From: an uncultured Nocardioides sp.
Lineage (GTDB): Bacteria > Actinomycetota > Actinomycetes > Propionibacteriales > Nocardioidaceae
Direction: 5' to 3'
NCBI RefSeq assembly: GCF_947488515.1
Contig: NZ_CANKZF010000003.1
Location: 1 to 64,000, forward strand
Length of the DNA: 64,000 nucleotides
The notes beneath the pieces were generated by a model. That model did not search any database, was not told the DNA's origin, and saw only the letters and a program-made list of their open reading frames with translations. This document shows positions 8,457 to 17,651 of the stretch, piece by piece. A program made the translations under genes and the position numbers. Numbering within the stretch: position 1 is the stretch's first letter; each line of letters opens with the position of its first letter.

Positions 8457-8579
8457 GAACTTCCGGGTGACGCCCGCTGCGCGCCCCGCAGGTCACGATG
8501 TGGCATCGGGGTGAGGCGCGTGGGGTACGGGGAGCCCGTCTCTGGTTGAATCCCGAACAGTCCCCGCCCTGGAGGTCAC

Positions 8580-9563
8580 GTGCCCCACAGCAGTCCGAAC
8601 GTCGAGCACGTCACCGTGCACGGTCACCGGCGTGCCTACGTGCGGGCGGGCTCGGGACCCGCGCTGCTGCTGCTGCACGGCCTCGGCTGCGACCACACCA
8701 CGTGGGACCGGGTCATCGTGTCCCTGGCGCGCACGCACACCGTCATCGCGCCGGACCTGCTCGGGCATGGTGAGTCGGACAAGCCGCGCGCCGACTACAG
8801 CCTCGGTGGCTACGCCAACGGGATGCGCGACCTGTTGACCGTCCTGGGCATCGACCGGGCGACCGTCGTCGGCCACAGCTTCGGCGGGGGAGTGGCGATG
8901 CAGTTCGCCTACCAGTTCCCCGAGCGCACCGAGCGCCTCGTGCTGGTCGCCTCCGGTGGGCTCGGCCCGGAGGTGTCGCCCGCGATCCGCGCCATCACCA
9001 CGCCCGGCTTCCACCAGGTCATGGCGGTGCTCGCCGCCCCCGGCATCCGCCACGCCACGACGGCGGTGATGCGGCTGCTCGCCGCCAGCGGCGTGCGCCA
9101 GGCGCGCGACCTGGCAGAGGTCGCCGACATCTACGACTCGTTCCGGGATCCGCGCACGCGGGCCGCGATCGCTCACGTCACGCGCGCGGTGGTCGACTGG
9201 CAGGGCCAGGTCGTCACCATGGCCGACCGCGCCTACCTCACCGAGGCGATGCCGATGTGCGTCGTGTGGGGCGCCGACGACCTCGTCATCCCCGTCTCCC
9301 ACGCCAGCAACGCCAGCGCCCTCGCGCCGACGGCGCGCATCGAGATCGTCCCCAACGCCGGCCACTTCCCGCACAAGGACCACCCGGAGCGCTTCGTGAA
9401 GATCGTGCGCGACTTCATCCGTTCCACCGAGCCGGCGCACTACGACCGTGAGCGCTGGCGCGAGCTGCTCGCGGACGGGCCCGAGGTCTCACCGGTGCAG
9501 GCGGAGGCGGGGGAGCATCCGCGCCGGCCCGAGCCGGCCGCACGACGCGCGAAGCCGGCCTGA
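8580..9563 (+). CDS. alpha/beta-fold hydrolase
   Basis: 327 residues, GTG start with GGAGGT 5 bases upstream. It has the serine hydrolase triad: Ser100 in the nucleophile elbow VGHSFGGG, Asp233/234 in WGADDLVIP, and His262 in NAGHFPHKD. The oxyanion motif LHGLGCDHTTW is near residue 32. It resembles haloalkane-dehalogenase/epoxide-hydrolase-like and lipase-like actinobacterial enzymes; the substrate cannot be told. The last 40 residues are a Pro/Arg/Ala-rich tail. It is transcribed away from the FasR-like gene and converges on aceE. Confidence 0.9.
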   Translation: MPHSSPNVEHVTVHGHRRAYVRAGSGPALLLLHGLGCDHTTWDRVIVSLARTHTVIAPDLLGHGESDKPRADYSLGGYANGMRDLLTVLGIDRATVVGHSFGGGVAMQFAYQFPERTERLVLVASGGLGPEVSPAIRAITTPGFHQVMAVLAAPGIRHATTAVMRLLAASGVRQARDLAEVADIYDSFRDPRTRAAIAHVTRAVVDWQGQVVTMADRAYLTEAMPMCVVWGADDLVIPVSHASNASALAPTARIEIVPNAGHFPHKDHPERFVKIVRDFIRSTEPAHYDRERWRELLADGPEVSPVQAEAGEHPRRPEPAARRAKPA

Positions 9564-9584
9564 GGGATTCCCCTCAGGCCGGCT
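9553..9584. terminator. bidirectional terminator between the hydrolase gene and aceE
   Basis: A perfect 14-bp stem (9553-9566 with 9571-9584) with a 4-base loop contains the hydrolase stop codon and ends 21 bases before the aceE stop. Its position between convergent genes supports a two-way terminator. Confidence 0.75.
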
Positions 9585-9604
9585 CCGTCACGCGGTCGGA
9601 CGCC

Positions 9605-12400
9605 TCAGGCGTCGCCGCCCTCCTGCTTGATGTCCTTGGTCGCAGTGGGGTCGTCGATCTTGTAGCGCTGCGCAGCCTCGACGACCTTCTCCACCGGGAA
9701 GTCGCCGGCGTCGGCCAGGGCCTGGAGGGCCTGGACGACGACGCTGACCGCGTCGATGTGGAAGAACCGGCGGGCGGCCGGGCGGGTGTCGGCGAAGCCG
9801 AACCCGTCGGCACCGAGCACGCGGTAGTCGGCCGGGACCCAGCGGGCGATCTGCAGCGGGACGGCCCGCATGTAGTCGGACACCGCGACGACCGGCCCCT
9901 GGGCGCCGGCGAGCTTGTCGCTCACGTAGGCCGTGCGACGCTCCTCGCCCGGGTTGAGCAGGTTCCACTGCTCGGCGGCGGCACCGTCGCGGGCGAGCTC
10001 GTTCCACGAGGTGACCGACCACAGGTCGGCCTGGACGCCCCAGTCGTCGGCGAGCAGGCGGGCGGCCTCCTCGGCCCACGGGAAGCCCACGCCGGACGCC
10101 ATCAGCTGGACCTTCGGGCCCTCGCCCTCTGCGGTGGCGACCTTGTGGATGCCCCGCAGGATGCCGTCGACGTCGACGTCGGAGGGCTCGGCCGGCATGG
10201 AGACCGGCTCGTTGTAGACGGTGAGGTAGAAGATGACGTCCTCGCCGGTGCCGTCGGGGCCGCCGGTGCCGTACATCCGCTCGAGGCCGTTCTGCATGAT
10301 GTGGCTGATCTCGTAGGAGAACGCCGGGTCGTAGTGGACGATCGCCGGGTTGGTCGCGGCCAGCAGCGGCGAGTGTCCGTCGGCGTGCTGGAGGCCCTCG
10401 CCCGTCAGCGTCGTGCGACCGGCCGTGGCGCCGATGAGGAAGCCGCGGGCCAGCTGGTCGGCCATCGCCCAGATGGAATCACCCGTGCGCTGGAAGCCGA
10501 ACATCGAGTAGAAGATGTAGAACGGGATCATGTGCTCGCCGTGCGTGGAGTACGCCGACCCGGCGGCCGTGGCCGACGCCATCGCGCCCGCCTCGGAGAT
10601 GCCCTCGTGGAGCATCTGGCCCTGCGCGGACTCCTTGTAGGACAGCAGCATCTTGCGGTCGACCGACTCGTACTGCTGGCCGCCCGGGTTGTAGACCTTG
10701 GCGCTCGGGAACATGGAGTCCATGCCGAACGTGCGGTACTCGTCGGGGGCGATCGGGACCAGGCGGTCGCCGATCTCCGGGTCCTTCATCCAGTCGCGCA
10801 GCAGCCGGACGACGGCCATCGTGGTGGCGAACTTGTTCTTGCCCGAGCCCTGCTTGAGCTCGGCGTACAGCTCGTCGCCGGGCAGCTTGAGGGCGGTGGC
10901 GCGGTTGACGCGGCGGGGGATCGAGCCGCCGAGGGCCTGGCGGCGCTCGAGCATGTACTCGATCTCCGGGGCGTCGGCGCCCGGGTGGAAGAACGGCGCG
11001 CCGCCGGTCTTCTCGTAGGACTCCTCGAGGTCGCGGTCGCTGATCGGCAGGTAGAGCCGGTCGCGGAACTTCTTGAGGTCCGGGAGGGTCAGCTTCTTCA
11101 TCTGGTGGGTGGCGTTCTTGCCCTCGAGGGCGTCGATCGTCCAGCCCTTGATGGTGTGGGCCAGGATCACCGTCGGCTGACCGGTGTGCTTGGAGGCGGC
11201 GTCGAACGCGGCGAAGACCTTGCGGTAGTCGTGACCGCCGCGGGGGAGCTTCTCGATCTGCGTGTCGGACATGTGCTCGACCATCTTGCGCAGGCGCGGG
11301 TCGCCGCCGAAGAAGTGCTCGCGGACGTAGGCCCCGTCCTCGGTCGAGTAGGTCTGGAACGCGCCGTCTGGCGTGGAGTTCATCCGGTTGACGAGGACGC
11401 CGTCGACGTCGCGCGCCAGGAGGGCGTCCCACTCGCGGCCCCAGACGACCTTGATGACGTTCCAGCCGGCACCGCGGAAGTTGGCCTCGAGCTCCTGGAT
11501 GATCTTGCCGTTGCCGGTGACCGGACCGTCGAGCTGCTGCAGGTTGCAGTTGATGACCCAGGTCAGGTTGTCGAGCTCCTCGCGCGCGGCGACGCGGATC
11601 GCACCCAGCGACTCGGGCTCGGCCATCTCGCCGTCGCCCATGAAGGCCCACACGCGCTGCTGCTGGGTGTCCTTGATGCCGCGGTTGTCGAGGTAGCGGT
11701 TGAAGCGGGCCTGGTAGATCGAGCCGATGGCCGTCAGGCCCATCGACACGGTCGGGAACTCCCAGAAGTCGGGCATCAGGCGCGGGTGGGGGTACGACGG
11801 CAGGCCGGCGCCCTTGCCGTGCTGGACCTCCTGGCGGAAGCGGTAGAGCTGCTCCTCGCTGAGGCGACCCTCGAGGAACGCGCGGGCATAGACACCCGGG
11901 GAGCCGTGGCCCTGGATGTAGATCTGGTCGCCACCGCCCTCGTGGTCCTTGCCGCGGAAGAAGTGGTTGAAGCCGACCTCGTAGAGGCTCGCCGAGGACT
12001 GGTAGGTGGCGATGTGACCGCCGACCTCGAGGCCCTTGCGGTTGGCCGACGAGACCATGACGGCGGCGTTCCAGCGGATGAACGCGCGGATCCGGCGCTC
12101 GACCTCCTCGTCACCCGGGAACCACGGCTCGCGCTCCGGCGGGATCGTGTTGAGGTAGTCGGTCGAGCGGAGGGCCGGGACGCCGACCTGCTTCTCGCGC
12201 GCGCGCTCGAGGAGGCGCAGCATCAGGTAGCGGGCGCGGTCGCGGCCGCGGTCGTCGAGCATCGCGTCGAACGACGCGAGCCACTCCTGCGTCTCGTCCG
12301 GGTCGATGTCGGGCAGCTGGGTGGGAAGACCCTCGTGGATCACCGACGCGATGGCCGGGTTCTTGCTGGTCTTCTCGTCGGACTTCTCGGCGTCACTCAC
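9605..12400 (-). CDS. aceE: pyruvate dehydrogenase E1 component, homodimeric type
   Basis: 931 residues. It is the thiamine-diphosphate enzyme that decarboxylates pyruvate and transfers the acetyl group to the lipoyl domain of E2, feeding acetyl-CoA to the neighbouring fatty-acid pathway. The ThDP motif is GDGE at 255-258 with Asn286 in VINCNLQQ. Length and organisation fit single-chain bacterial AceE. The start is GTG 12400; no strong ribosome site is seen. A TAGATT -10-like hexamer and a 14-bp palindrome lie 38-50 bases upstream. Confidence 0.97.
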   Translation of the reverse strand: MSDAEKSDEKTSKNPAIASVIHEGLPTQLPDIDPDETQEWLASFDAMLDDRGRDRARYLMLRLLERAREKQVGVPALRSTDYLNTIPPEREPWFPGDEEVERRIRAFIRWNAAVMVSSANRKGLEVGGHIATYQSSASLYEVGFNHFFRGKDHEGGGDQIYIQGHGSPGVYARAFLEGRLSEEQLYRFRQEVQHGKGAGLPSYPHPRLMPDFWEFPTVSMGLTAIGSIYQARFNRYLDNRGIKDTQQQRVWAFMGDGEMAEPESLGAIRVAAREELDNLTWVINCNLQQLDGPVTGNGKIIQELEANFRGAGWNVIKVVWGREWDALLARDVDGVLVNRMNSTPDGAFQTYSTEDGAYVREHFFGGDPRLRKMVEHMSDTQIEKLPRGGHDYRKVFAAFDAASKHTGQPTVILAHTIKGWTIDALEGKNATHQMKKLTLPDLKKFRDRLYLPISDRDLEESYEKTGGAPFFHPGADAPEIEYMLERRQALGGSIPRRVNRATALKLPGDELYAELKQGSGKNKFATTMAVVRLLRDWMKDPEIGDRLVPIAPDEYRTFGMDSMFPSAKVYNPGGQQYESVDRKMLLSYKESAQGQMLHEGISEAGAMASATAAGSAYSTHGEHMIPFYIFYSMFGFQRTGDSIWAMADQLARGFLIGATAGRTTLTGEGLQHADGHSPLLAATNPAIVHYDPAFSYEISHIMQNGLERMYGTGGPDGTGEDVIFYLTVYNEPVSMPAEPSDVDVDGILRGIHKVATAEGEGPKVQLMASGVGFPWAEEAARLLADDWGVQADLWSVTSWNELARDGAAAEQWNLLNPGEERRTAYVSDKLAGAQGPVVAVSDYMRAVPLQIARWVPADYRVLGADGFGFADTRPAARRFFHIDAVSVVVQALQALADAGDFPVEKVVEAAQRYKIDDPTATKDIKQEGGDA

Positions 12401-12436
12401 CCGCTCATGGTGTCACGCTCGTCGGCGCCACGAAAT

Positions 12437-12450
12437 CTACCCATGGGTAG
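12437..12450 (-). promoter_or_regulatory. 14-bp palindrome at the aceE promoter
   Basis: CTACCCATGGGTAG is a perfect palindrome overlapping a TAGATT -10-like element about 37 bases before aceE. The adjacent minus-strand segment GTGGGACTACCCA resembles the FasR-type repeat near 8444 but has one extra base in its centre. It is likely an operator; the regulator is unknown. Confidence 0.45.
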
Positions 12451-12610
12451 TCCCACAGGCCGTGCGGCGCCACCGCAGCCGCCGTCCCCGACAGGGGTGC
12501 GCGAGGACGGGGCGTGGACCGGGGTTGCGGCTCCTGCTGTGTTCCTGTGGACTGTGCGCATCCACGCCTGACCTCGACTGGTCGGGCACCCCGAACACAG
12601 GAGGCACTGC

Positions 12611-13039
12611 GTGAGCTCGACGGTGGGCGATTCTGCCCCGGTGACAGGAACGGGGGACCGCCTCGGGCTGAAGCCCGGCATGGTCGTCCAGGAACTCGGC
12701 TGGGACAACGACACCGATGACGAGCTCCGCGTCGCGGTCGAGGACTGCATCGACGCCGACATGGTCGACGGCGACTACGGCAACGTGGTCGACGCGGTCC
12801 TGCTGTGGTGGCGCGCCGACGACGGTGACCTCGTCGACGGCCTCGTCGACGCCCTGACCGACCTCGTCGGCGGCGGGTCGATCTGGCTCCTCACCCCCAA
12901 GGTCGGCCGGCCCGGCACGGTCGACGCGTCCGACGTCACCGAGGCGGCACCGATCGCGGGCCTGTCGCAGACCACGACGGCGGCGGTCAGCAAGGACTGG
13001 CAGGCCATCCGGCTGGTCGCGCCGAAGACCCCCGCGTGA
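12611..13039 (+). CDS. DUF3052 domain-containing protein
   Basis: 142 residues, GTG start with AGGAGGC upstream. It matches the DUF3052 family (Rv2239c-like), which sits between aceE and ahpE in many actinobacteria. The middle is acidic (DNDTDDELRVAVEDCIDADM) and soluble, with no membrane segment. The function is unknown. Its stop overlaps the start of the acyl-CoA synthetase gene by 4 bases, so the two are translationally coupled. Confidence 0.88.
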   Translation: MSSTVGDSAPVTGTGDRLGLKPGMVVQELGWDNDTDDELRVAVEDCIDADMVDGDYGNVVDAVLLWWRADDGDLVDGLVDALTDLVGGGSIWLLTPKVGRPGTVDASDVTEAAPIAGLSQTTTAAVSKDWQAIRLVAPKTPA

Positions 13040-14715
13040 CCGTTCGCGACCTCCCGTCCACCCTCGCGGCCCGGGCGTCGGGGGTCGCGACGACTGTCAG
13101 CGTGCTGGGCCGCGCGGGCGTGATCCGGCCCCACGGGCCACGCACCCTGCTCGAGATCGGCCGGCTGGTCGTGCGCTGGGGCACGGGACCCGCGGGAGGC
13201 TTCGCCACGCTCGCTGCCCGTGAGCCGCACCAGGTGGGCGTGGTCGACGAGCTCGGCGAGCTCACCTGGGGCGAGCTGCAGCGCCGCTCGAACTCCCTCG
13301 CCAGGGCGCTCGCGGAGCGCGGCGTCCGCGAGGGCGACTCGGTCGCGGTGATGTGCCGCAACCACCGCGGCTTCATCGACGCCACCATCGCGATCGCCAA
13401 GCTGGGCGCCGACATCCTCTACCTCAACACCGCCTTCGCAGGACCGCAGCTGGTCGACGTGCTGGAGCGCGAGGCGCCGAGCATGGTGATCCACGACGAG
13501 GAGTTCACCGGGCTGCTCGCCGGCGCCGACCTCGCGCAGCGGGTGCTGGCGTGGACCGACGGAGACCCAAAGGCCGCGGGAACCCACGACACCCTCGAGC
13601 GGCTGGTGACGGCGTACGACGAGAGCGACCTGCAGCCGCCCGCCCGGCACGCCCGGATCGTGATCCTCACCTCCGGCACGACCGGCACCCCGAAGGGGGC
13701 TCCGCGCAAGGAGGCCGGCATCGACGCCGCCGTGTCGCTGCTGTCGCGGATGCCGCTGCGGGCGGGGTGGCGCACCCACATCGCGGCGCCGCTGTTCCAC
13801 ACGTGGGGCTTCGCGCACCTGGCGCTGGCGATGCTGCTCGGTTCGACCGTCGTGCTGCGACGCTCCTTCGACCCGGTCGAGGCGCTGCGGACCGCGCAGG
13901 CCGAGCGGTGCCAGTCGATGGTGGTCATCCCGGTGATGCTCCAGCGCATCCTGGCGCTCGACCCCGATGAGCTCGAGGGGGTGGACCTCTCCCGCGTGGA
14001 GGTGGTGGCGTCGTCGGGCTCGGCGCTGCCGGCCACCCTCGCGCAGGCGTGGATGGACCGCTTCGGCGACAACCTCTACAACATCTACGGCTCCACCGAG
14101 GTGGCCTACGCCTCGATCGCCACTCCCGAGGACCTGCGGGCCGACCCGACGTCGGCCGGCAAGCCGCCGCACGGCACCGTCGTGAAGATCCTCGGCCACG
14201 ACGGGCACGAGCTGCCGCAGGGCGAGACGGGCCGGATCTTCGTCGGCAACGGGCTGCTCTTCGAGGGCTACACCAACGGCGGGTCCAAGGAGGTCGTCGA
14301 GGGACTGATGTCCTCGGGGGACCTCGGCTGGTTCGACGAGGCCGGCCGCCTGCACGTCGCGGGCCGCGACGACGACATGATCGTGTCCGGCGGCGAGAAC
14401 GTGTTCCCGCAGGAGGTCGAGGACTGCCTGGTCACCCACGAGCGGGTGGGGGAGGTCGCCGCCGTCGGCGTTGTCGACGAGGACTATGGTCAACGACTGC
14501 GCGCCTTCGTGGTGCGCACCGGCGAGGTGTCGGAGGACGACCTGCGCGAGCACGTGAGGGCCAACCTGGCCAGGTTCAAGGTGCCGCGCGAGATCGTGTT
14601 CCTCGACGAGCTCCCGCGCAACGGCACGGGCAAGGTGCTCAAGCGGGAGCTGGCCGGGTGGGACACCAGGCACGACCAGGCGGACGACCAGAAGGACGGC
14701 GAGGGACCAGCGTGA
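13036..14715 (+). CDS. AMP-binding acyl-CoA synthetase (FadD-like)
   Basis: 559 residues, GTG start overlapping the previous stop (GTGA). It activates a carboxylic acid, probably a fatty acid, to its CoA ester via an acyl-adenylate. The AMP-binding P-loop [12 protein letters not shown] lies near residues 210-221, YGSTE near 350, and the C-terminal lysine motif [11 protein letters not shown] near 528-538. It is in an operon with DUF3052 and ahpE-type genes, an addition absent from the mycobacterial order. The substrate is not deducible. Confidence 0.92.
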   Translation: MTVRDLPSTLAARASGVATTVSVLGRAGVIRPHGPRTLLEIGRLVVRWGTGPAGGFATLAAREPHQVGVVDELGELTWGELQRRSNSLARALAERGVREGDSVAVMCRNHRGFIDATIAIAKLGADILYLNTAFAGPQLVDVLEREAPSMVIHDEEFTGLLAGADLAQRVLAWTDGDPKAAGTHDTLERLVTAYDESDLQPPARHARIVILTSGTTGTPKGAPRKEAGIDAAVSLLSRMPLRAGWRTHIAAPLFHTWGFAHLALAMLLGSTVVLRRSFDPVEALRTAQAERCQSMVVIPVMLQRILALDPDELEGVDLSRVEVVASSGSALPATLAQAWMDRFGDNLYNIYGSTEVAYASIATPEDLRADPTSAGKPPHGTVVKILGHDGHELPQGETGRIFVGNGLLFEGYTNGGSKEVVEGLMSSGDLGWFDEAGRLHVAGRDDDMIVSGGENVFPQEVEDCLVTHERVGEVAAVGVVDEDYGQRLRAFVVRTGEVSEDDLREHVRANLARFKVPREIVFLDELPRNGTGKVLKRELAGWDTRHDQADDQKDGEGPA

Positions 14716-15197
14716 CGGGCAACGGACTGTGCATCGGCGACGAGGCACCCGACTTCACGCTCCGTGACCAGTTCGGCCAGGACGTCCGGCTCAGCGACTT
14801 CCGGGGCCGCAAGGCGGTCGTGCTGATGTTCTTCCCGTTCGCGTTCACCGGGGTGTGCACCGGCGAGCTCTCGGGCGTGCGCGACCGGCTCGACGAGTTC
14901 CTCACCTTCGACACCGAGGTGCTGACCGTGTCGTGCGACTCGGTCTACGCCCTGCGGACCTTCGCGGAGGCCGAGGGGCTGAACTTCCCGCTGCTCTCGG
15001 ACTGGTGGCCGCACGGCGCCGTGTCGCGGGCCTACGAGGTGTTCGACGAGGTCAAGGGCGCGCCGCGCCGGTCGTCGTACGTCATCGACCGGGAGGGCCG
15101 CCTGCGGTGGTCGGTGCACAACGCGAACCCCGACGGCCGCGATCTCGACGAGCACCTCAACGAGCTCCACGCGGCGCTCGAGACGCACCTCGTCTGA
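14712..15197 (+). CDS. ahpE: peroxiredoxin, AhpE-like
   Basis: 161 residues, GTG start overlapping the synthetase stop by 4 bases. It reduces peroxides. The peroxidatic cysteine is Cys49 in [13 protein letters not shown], the same context as mycobacterial AhpE (a 1-Cys peroxiredoxin); [17 protein letters not shown] is also shared. A second Cys at 74 is not at a usual resolving position. Cytosolic, last gene of the DUF3052/acyl-CoA synthetase operon, followed by a hairpin at 15273. Confidence 0.92.
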   Translation: MTGNGLCIGDEAPDFTLRDQFGQDVRLSDFRGRKAVVLMFFPFAFTGVCTGELSGVRDRLDEFLTFDTEVLTVSCDSVYALRTFAEAEGLNFPLLSDWWPHGAVSRAYEVFDEVKGAPRRSSYVIDREGRLRWSVHNANPDGRDLDEHLNELHAALETHLV

Positions 15198-15272
15198 GCT
15201 CCGGTCTAGACCGATCCGGGTCAATTCGGCGATTCCTCACCGCCCTTTGGGGCGGGGTGTAATCTTCTACTT

Positions 15273-15310
15273 GTTGAACCGCTGGTGACCCGAGACGCCA
15301 GCGGTTCAAC
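15273..15310 (+). terminator. hairpin downstream of ahpE
   Basis: A perfect 13-bp inverted repeat (GTTGAACCGCTGG / CCAGCGGTTCAAC) with a 12-base loop, followed by TCATTT. It lies 75 bases behind the ahpE stop and 100 bases before tRNA-Val. Confidence 0.6.
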
Positions 15311-15410
15311 TCATTTCCGGACCTGGTCGTGCCGCCCCTCAGAGGGCCTGGCGGACGCCGGTCGACGGTTTTCCGGGCCGGGTGTGCGGTCCCGTAGTGT
15401 GTGCCCCTGC

Positions 15411-15482
15411 GCGTCGGTAGCTCAGCGGTAGAGCACTCGGTTTACACCCGAGCGGTCGGCGGTTCGAAACCGTCCCGACGCA
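15411..15482 (+). tRNA. tRNA-Val (anticodon TAC)
   Basis: A 72-nt cloverleaf: acceptor GCGTCGG pairs with CCGACGC, D-arm GCTCAGCGGTAGAGC, anticodon stem CTCGG/CCGAG with loop TTTACAC (anticodon TAC, reads GTA/GTG), and T-arm with GGTTCGAAACC. The 3' CCA is not fully encoded (ACCC follows). Confidence 0.95.
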
Positions 15483-15507
15483 CCCTTCCCCACATGCCGG
15501 GGACCAC

Positions 15508-15523
15508 ATGAGAGGCCTCTCAT
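15508..15523. repeat. 16-bp perfect palindrome behind tRNA-Val
   Basis: ATGAGAGGCCTCTCAT reads identically on both strands. Its right half merges with the first CTCATC unit of the 11-bp-phased repeats at 15519. It may be an extra operator half-site or part of a short terminator for the tRNA. Confidence 0.5.
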
Positions 15524-15546
15524 CCACGCCTCACGGACGGCTCACA
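15519..15546 (+). promoter_or_regulatory. three 11-bp-phased CTCA direct repeats, probable response-regulator site
   Basis: CTCATC (15519), CTCACG (15530) and CTCACA (15541) are spaced exactly 11 bases apart, the geometry of OmpR/PhoP-family sites. They end 60 bases before the secreted acidic protein gene. Nearly the same triple repeat occurs upstream of the two-component operon at 19472-19499. Confidence 0.55.
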
Positions 15547-15605
15547 CCGCCGCAGCACTCTTCTCGTGCACCGGGCCGAACCGGCCCCCGACGAGAGGAA
15601 CCACG

Positions 15606-16001
15606 ATGAGGAAGATCCTTCCCACCACGCTGCTGGGTGTCGCCGGCCTGACCGCCTTCGGCCTGATCGCCATGGCGACGCCGGTCGTGTCCGCCACGCC
15701 GGACGAGGCCGCCAAGCGCGACGACGACACCCCGTCGCTCGTCCTGGTCTCCGACGACGACGATGACGACACCAACGACGACGACAACGACGACGACACG
15801 AACACCAGCAGCCCGTCGTACACGGACCAGAGTCGCGACACCAACGACAACACCAACAGCCGGGTGACCGACGTCAGCCGCGACCGCGACAAGAGCCGCG
15901 GCGACAAGACCCGCGACTGGACGCGCGACGGTGGCGACAGGACGCGCGACAAGACGGCCAACAACACCAACGACCGCAGCCGCAACGACACCCGCGGCTG
16001 A
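15606..16001 (+). CDS. secreted Asp/Asn/Arg-rich low-complexity protein
   Basis: 131 residues, ATG with GAGAGGA upstream. Residues 1-30 are a signal peptide (hydrophobic core LLGVAGLTAFGLIAMA, Ala-x-Ala-like cleavage around VVSA). The mature part is first highly acidic (Asp runs near 50-65) and then rich in Arg/Asp/Thr/Asn, without any recognisable fold. It may be a cell-wall or cation-binding protein; no function is assigned. Upstream lie the phased repeats also found before the neighbouring two-component operon, so it is probably a target of that system. The Ser/Thr kinase gene follows 23 bases later. Confidence 0.75.
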   Translation: MRKILPTTLLGVAGLTAFGLIAMATPVVSATPDEAAKRDDDTPSLVLVSDDDDDDTNDDDNDDDTNTSSPSYTDQSRDTNDNTNSRVTDVSRDRDKSRGDKTRDWTRDGGDRTRDKTANNTNDRSRNDTRG

Positions 16002-16024
16002 CCGGGGGCGGTGAGGGAGGCGAC

Positions 16025-16936
16025 GTGGGAGGCGACATGGGCAGGAACGGCGACGGCTGGCACCTCGACGAGGGCGAGCTCCTCGCACCGGGCCTGAGCG
16101 CGCTGCGCCGCCTCGGTGGCGGGGCCGCCTACGAGGCCTGGCTGTGCTTCGACGAGGTGACCTGGTCGCCGGTCGTCGTCAAGGCGCTGCGTCCCTCCCA
16201 GCTCGAGGACGAGTCCTCCCGGCGCGGCCTGCGCCGGGAGGTCCTCGCCCTCGCCACGGTCAACCACCCGGTCGTCGTGCGCGGCCTCCGGGACGGGCAG
16301 GACGGCGACCGTCCGCACGTCGTCCTGGAGCACGTCGACGGCCCGCGGCTCTCCAGCCTGGTCCGTCGCCACGGGCGCCTGCAGGAGCAGCAGTACCTCC
16401 CGCTCGCGATCGACGTCGCCGCGGCCCTGCACTACTTCCGCCACATCGGGTGGACCCACCTCGACATCAAGCCCAGCAACGTCATCATGGGCGCCCCCGC
16501 ACGCCTGATCGACCTGTCGGTGGCCCGCCCCGAGGAGGACGCCCGCCGACTCCGCCACCCGATCGGCACCGACGCCTACATGTCACCCGAGCAGTGCGAC
16601 CCGGGTGCCGCGCACCGGGGTGGTGGGCCCGTGCCGTCCTACGCCTCCGACGTGTGGGGCCTGGGGGCGACGCTCTTCCACGCGGTCGCCGGCCGGCGCC
16701 CCTTCGAGCACGGCGACCCCGACGCGGACGACGTACGCCGCCGGTTCCCGCAGCTCGTGGACGCCCCCGCGGCGCTGCCCGACGACGTCCCGGCCGTGGT
16801 CGCGGAGACGGTCCACGCCTGCCTGCGTCGCGACCCCGACGACCGTCCGCTGCCCCACGAGGTGGCCGAGGCGCTCGAGCCGGTGCTGGCCGGGCTGCCG
16901 CGCGGCTCGCTGACGGCCTTCAACCCGAGGGCCTGA
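16025..16936 (+). CDS. serine/threonine protein kinase-like protein, cytosolic
   Basis: 303 residues. Hanks-type kinase elements: VVVKAL with Lys53, HLDIKPSN with catalytic Asp147, APE-like MSPEQ and a DVWGLGATLFHAVAGRRPF segment. The metal-binding DFG is replaced by Asp163-Leu-Ser, and the glycine-rich loop (RRLGGGAAYEAWL) is short, so it may be active but atypical. No transmembrane or PASTA segment is present, unlike PknB. GTG 16025 and ATG 16037 both have purine-rich sites; the longer form is given. It follows the secreted acidic protein gene and converges on the response regulator gene 6 bases away. Confidence 0.85.
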   Translation: MGGDMGRNGDGWHLDEGELLAPGLSALRRLGGGAAYEAWLCFDEVTWSPVVVKALRPSQLEDESSRRGLRREVLALATVNHPVVVRGLRDGQDGDRPHVVLEHVDGPRLSSLVRRHGRLQEQQYLPLAIDVAAALHYFRHIGWTHLDIKPSNVIMGAPARLIDLSVARPEEDARRLRHPIGTDAYMSPEQCDPGAAHRGGGPVPSYASDVWGLGATLFHAVAGRRPFEHGDPDADDVRRRFPQLVDAPAALPDDVPAVVAETVHACLRRDPDDRPLPHEVAEALEPVLAGLPRGSLTAFNPRA

Positions 16937-16942
16937 GCAGGA

Positions 16943-17614
16943 TCAGGTGCTGAGCCGGTAGCCCACCCCACGCACGGTCGCGATGGTGTCGGTGCCGAGC
17001 TTCTTGCGCAGGTATCCGACATAGACGTCCACGACGTTGGAGCCGGGGTCGAAGTCGTAGCCCCACACCAGGTCGAGCAGCTGCTCGCGGGTCAGGACCT
17101 GGCCCGGGTTGAGGAGGAAGATCTCGGCCAGCGCGAACTCGCGTGCGGAGAGCTCGGACTCGCCCCGCGGCCCGGCGATGCGGCGGGTGCGCCGGTCGAG
17201 CCGCAGGCCCCCGACCACGAGGTCGTCCCCGCCCATCTGAGCCTCGCCCGGCACCAGCGCGCGGAGCCGCAGCCGGATGCGGGCCATCAGCTCGGCGAAC
17301 CGGAACGGCTTGGCCATGTAGTCGTCGGCGCCGTTGTCGAGGGCGGTGACCGTGTCGGTCACCGAGTCGCGGGCGGTCAGCACGATGACGGGCATCCGGC
17401 TCCCCTGGGAGCGCAGCTGGTCGAGCACCTCGAACCCGTCCATGCCGGGGAGCCCGATGTCGAGCACCATCAGGTCGAAGCGGCCCGACAGCGCCTCGTC
17501 GAGCCCGCTCGGGCCGTCGCCCGCGACGGTCGGCTGGTGGCCCTCGGCGCGGAGTCCCTTGGCCACGAACGAGGCGATCCGCTCCTCGTCCTCCACGATC
17601 AGGATCTGGGCCAT
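16943..17614 (-). CDS. OmpR-family response regulator
   Basis: 223 residues. The receiver domain has phospho-acceptor Asp52 (LMVLDIGLPG) and Lys102 (YMAKPFRF); the C-terminal winged helix spans about 128-222 (LSAREFALAEIFLLNPG, VVDVYVGYLRKKLG, VRGVGYRL). ATG 17614 is chosen because the receiver domain begins there (MAQILIVEDEE) and a purine-rich stretch precedes it. It is the last gene of a three-gene operon with the histidine kinase and a membrane-anchored acidic protein. Confidence 0.93.
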   Translation of the reverse strand: MAQILIVEDEERIASFVAKGLRAEGHQPTVAGDGPSGLDEALSGRFDLMVLDIGLPGMDGFEVLDQLRSQGSRMPVIVLTARDSVTDTVTALDNGADDYMAKPFRFAELMARIRLRLRALVPGEAQMGGDDLVVGGLRLDRRTRRIAGPRGESELSAREFALAEIFLLNPGQVLTREQLLDLVWGYDFDPGSNVVDVYVGYLRKKLGTDTIATVRGVGYRLST

Positions 17615-17651
17615 CGGGTGTCCGTCCTCTTCATGTCGTCGGTCAGGTCGG

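Noticed and set aside
9758..12571. 937-codon open frame opposite aceE
   Set aside because: It is the mirror of aceE in a GC-rich gene; the translation is His/Asp/Val-rich without any domain, and it has no ribosome site.
15275..15306. TGAACC in both arms of the hairpin behind ahpE as possible ECF promoters
   Set aside because: At 16-17 bases spacing there is no CGT element on either strand; the sequence is explained by the inverted repeat.
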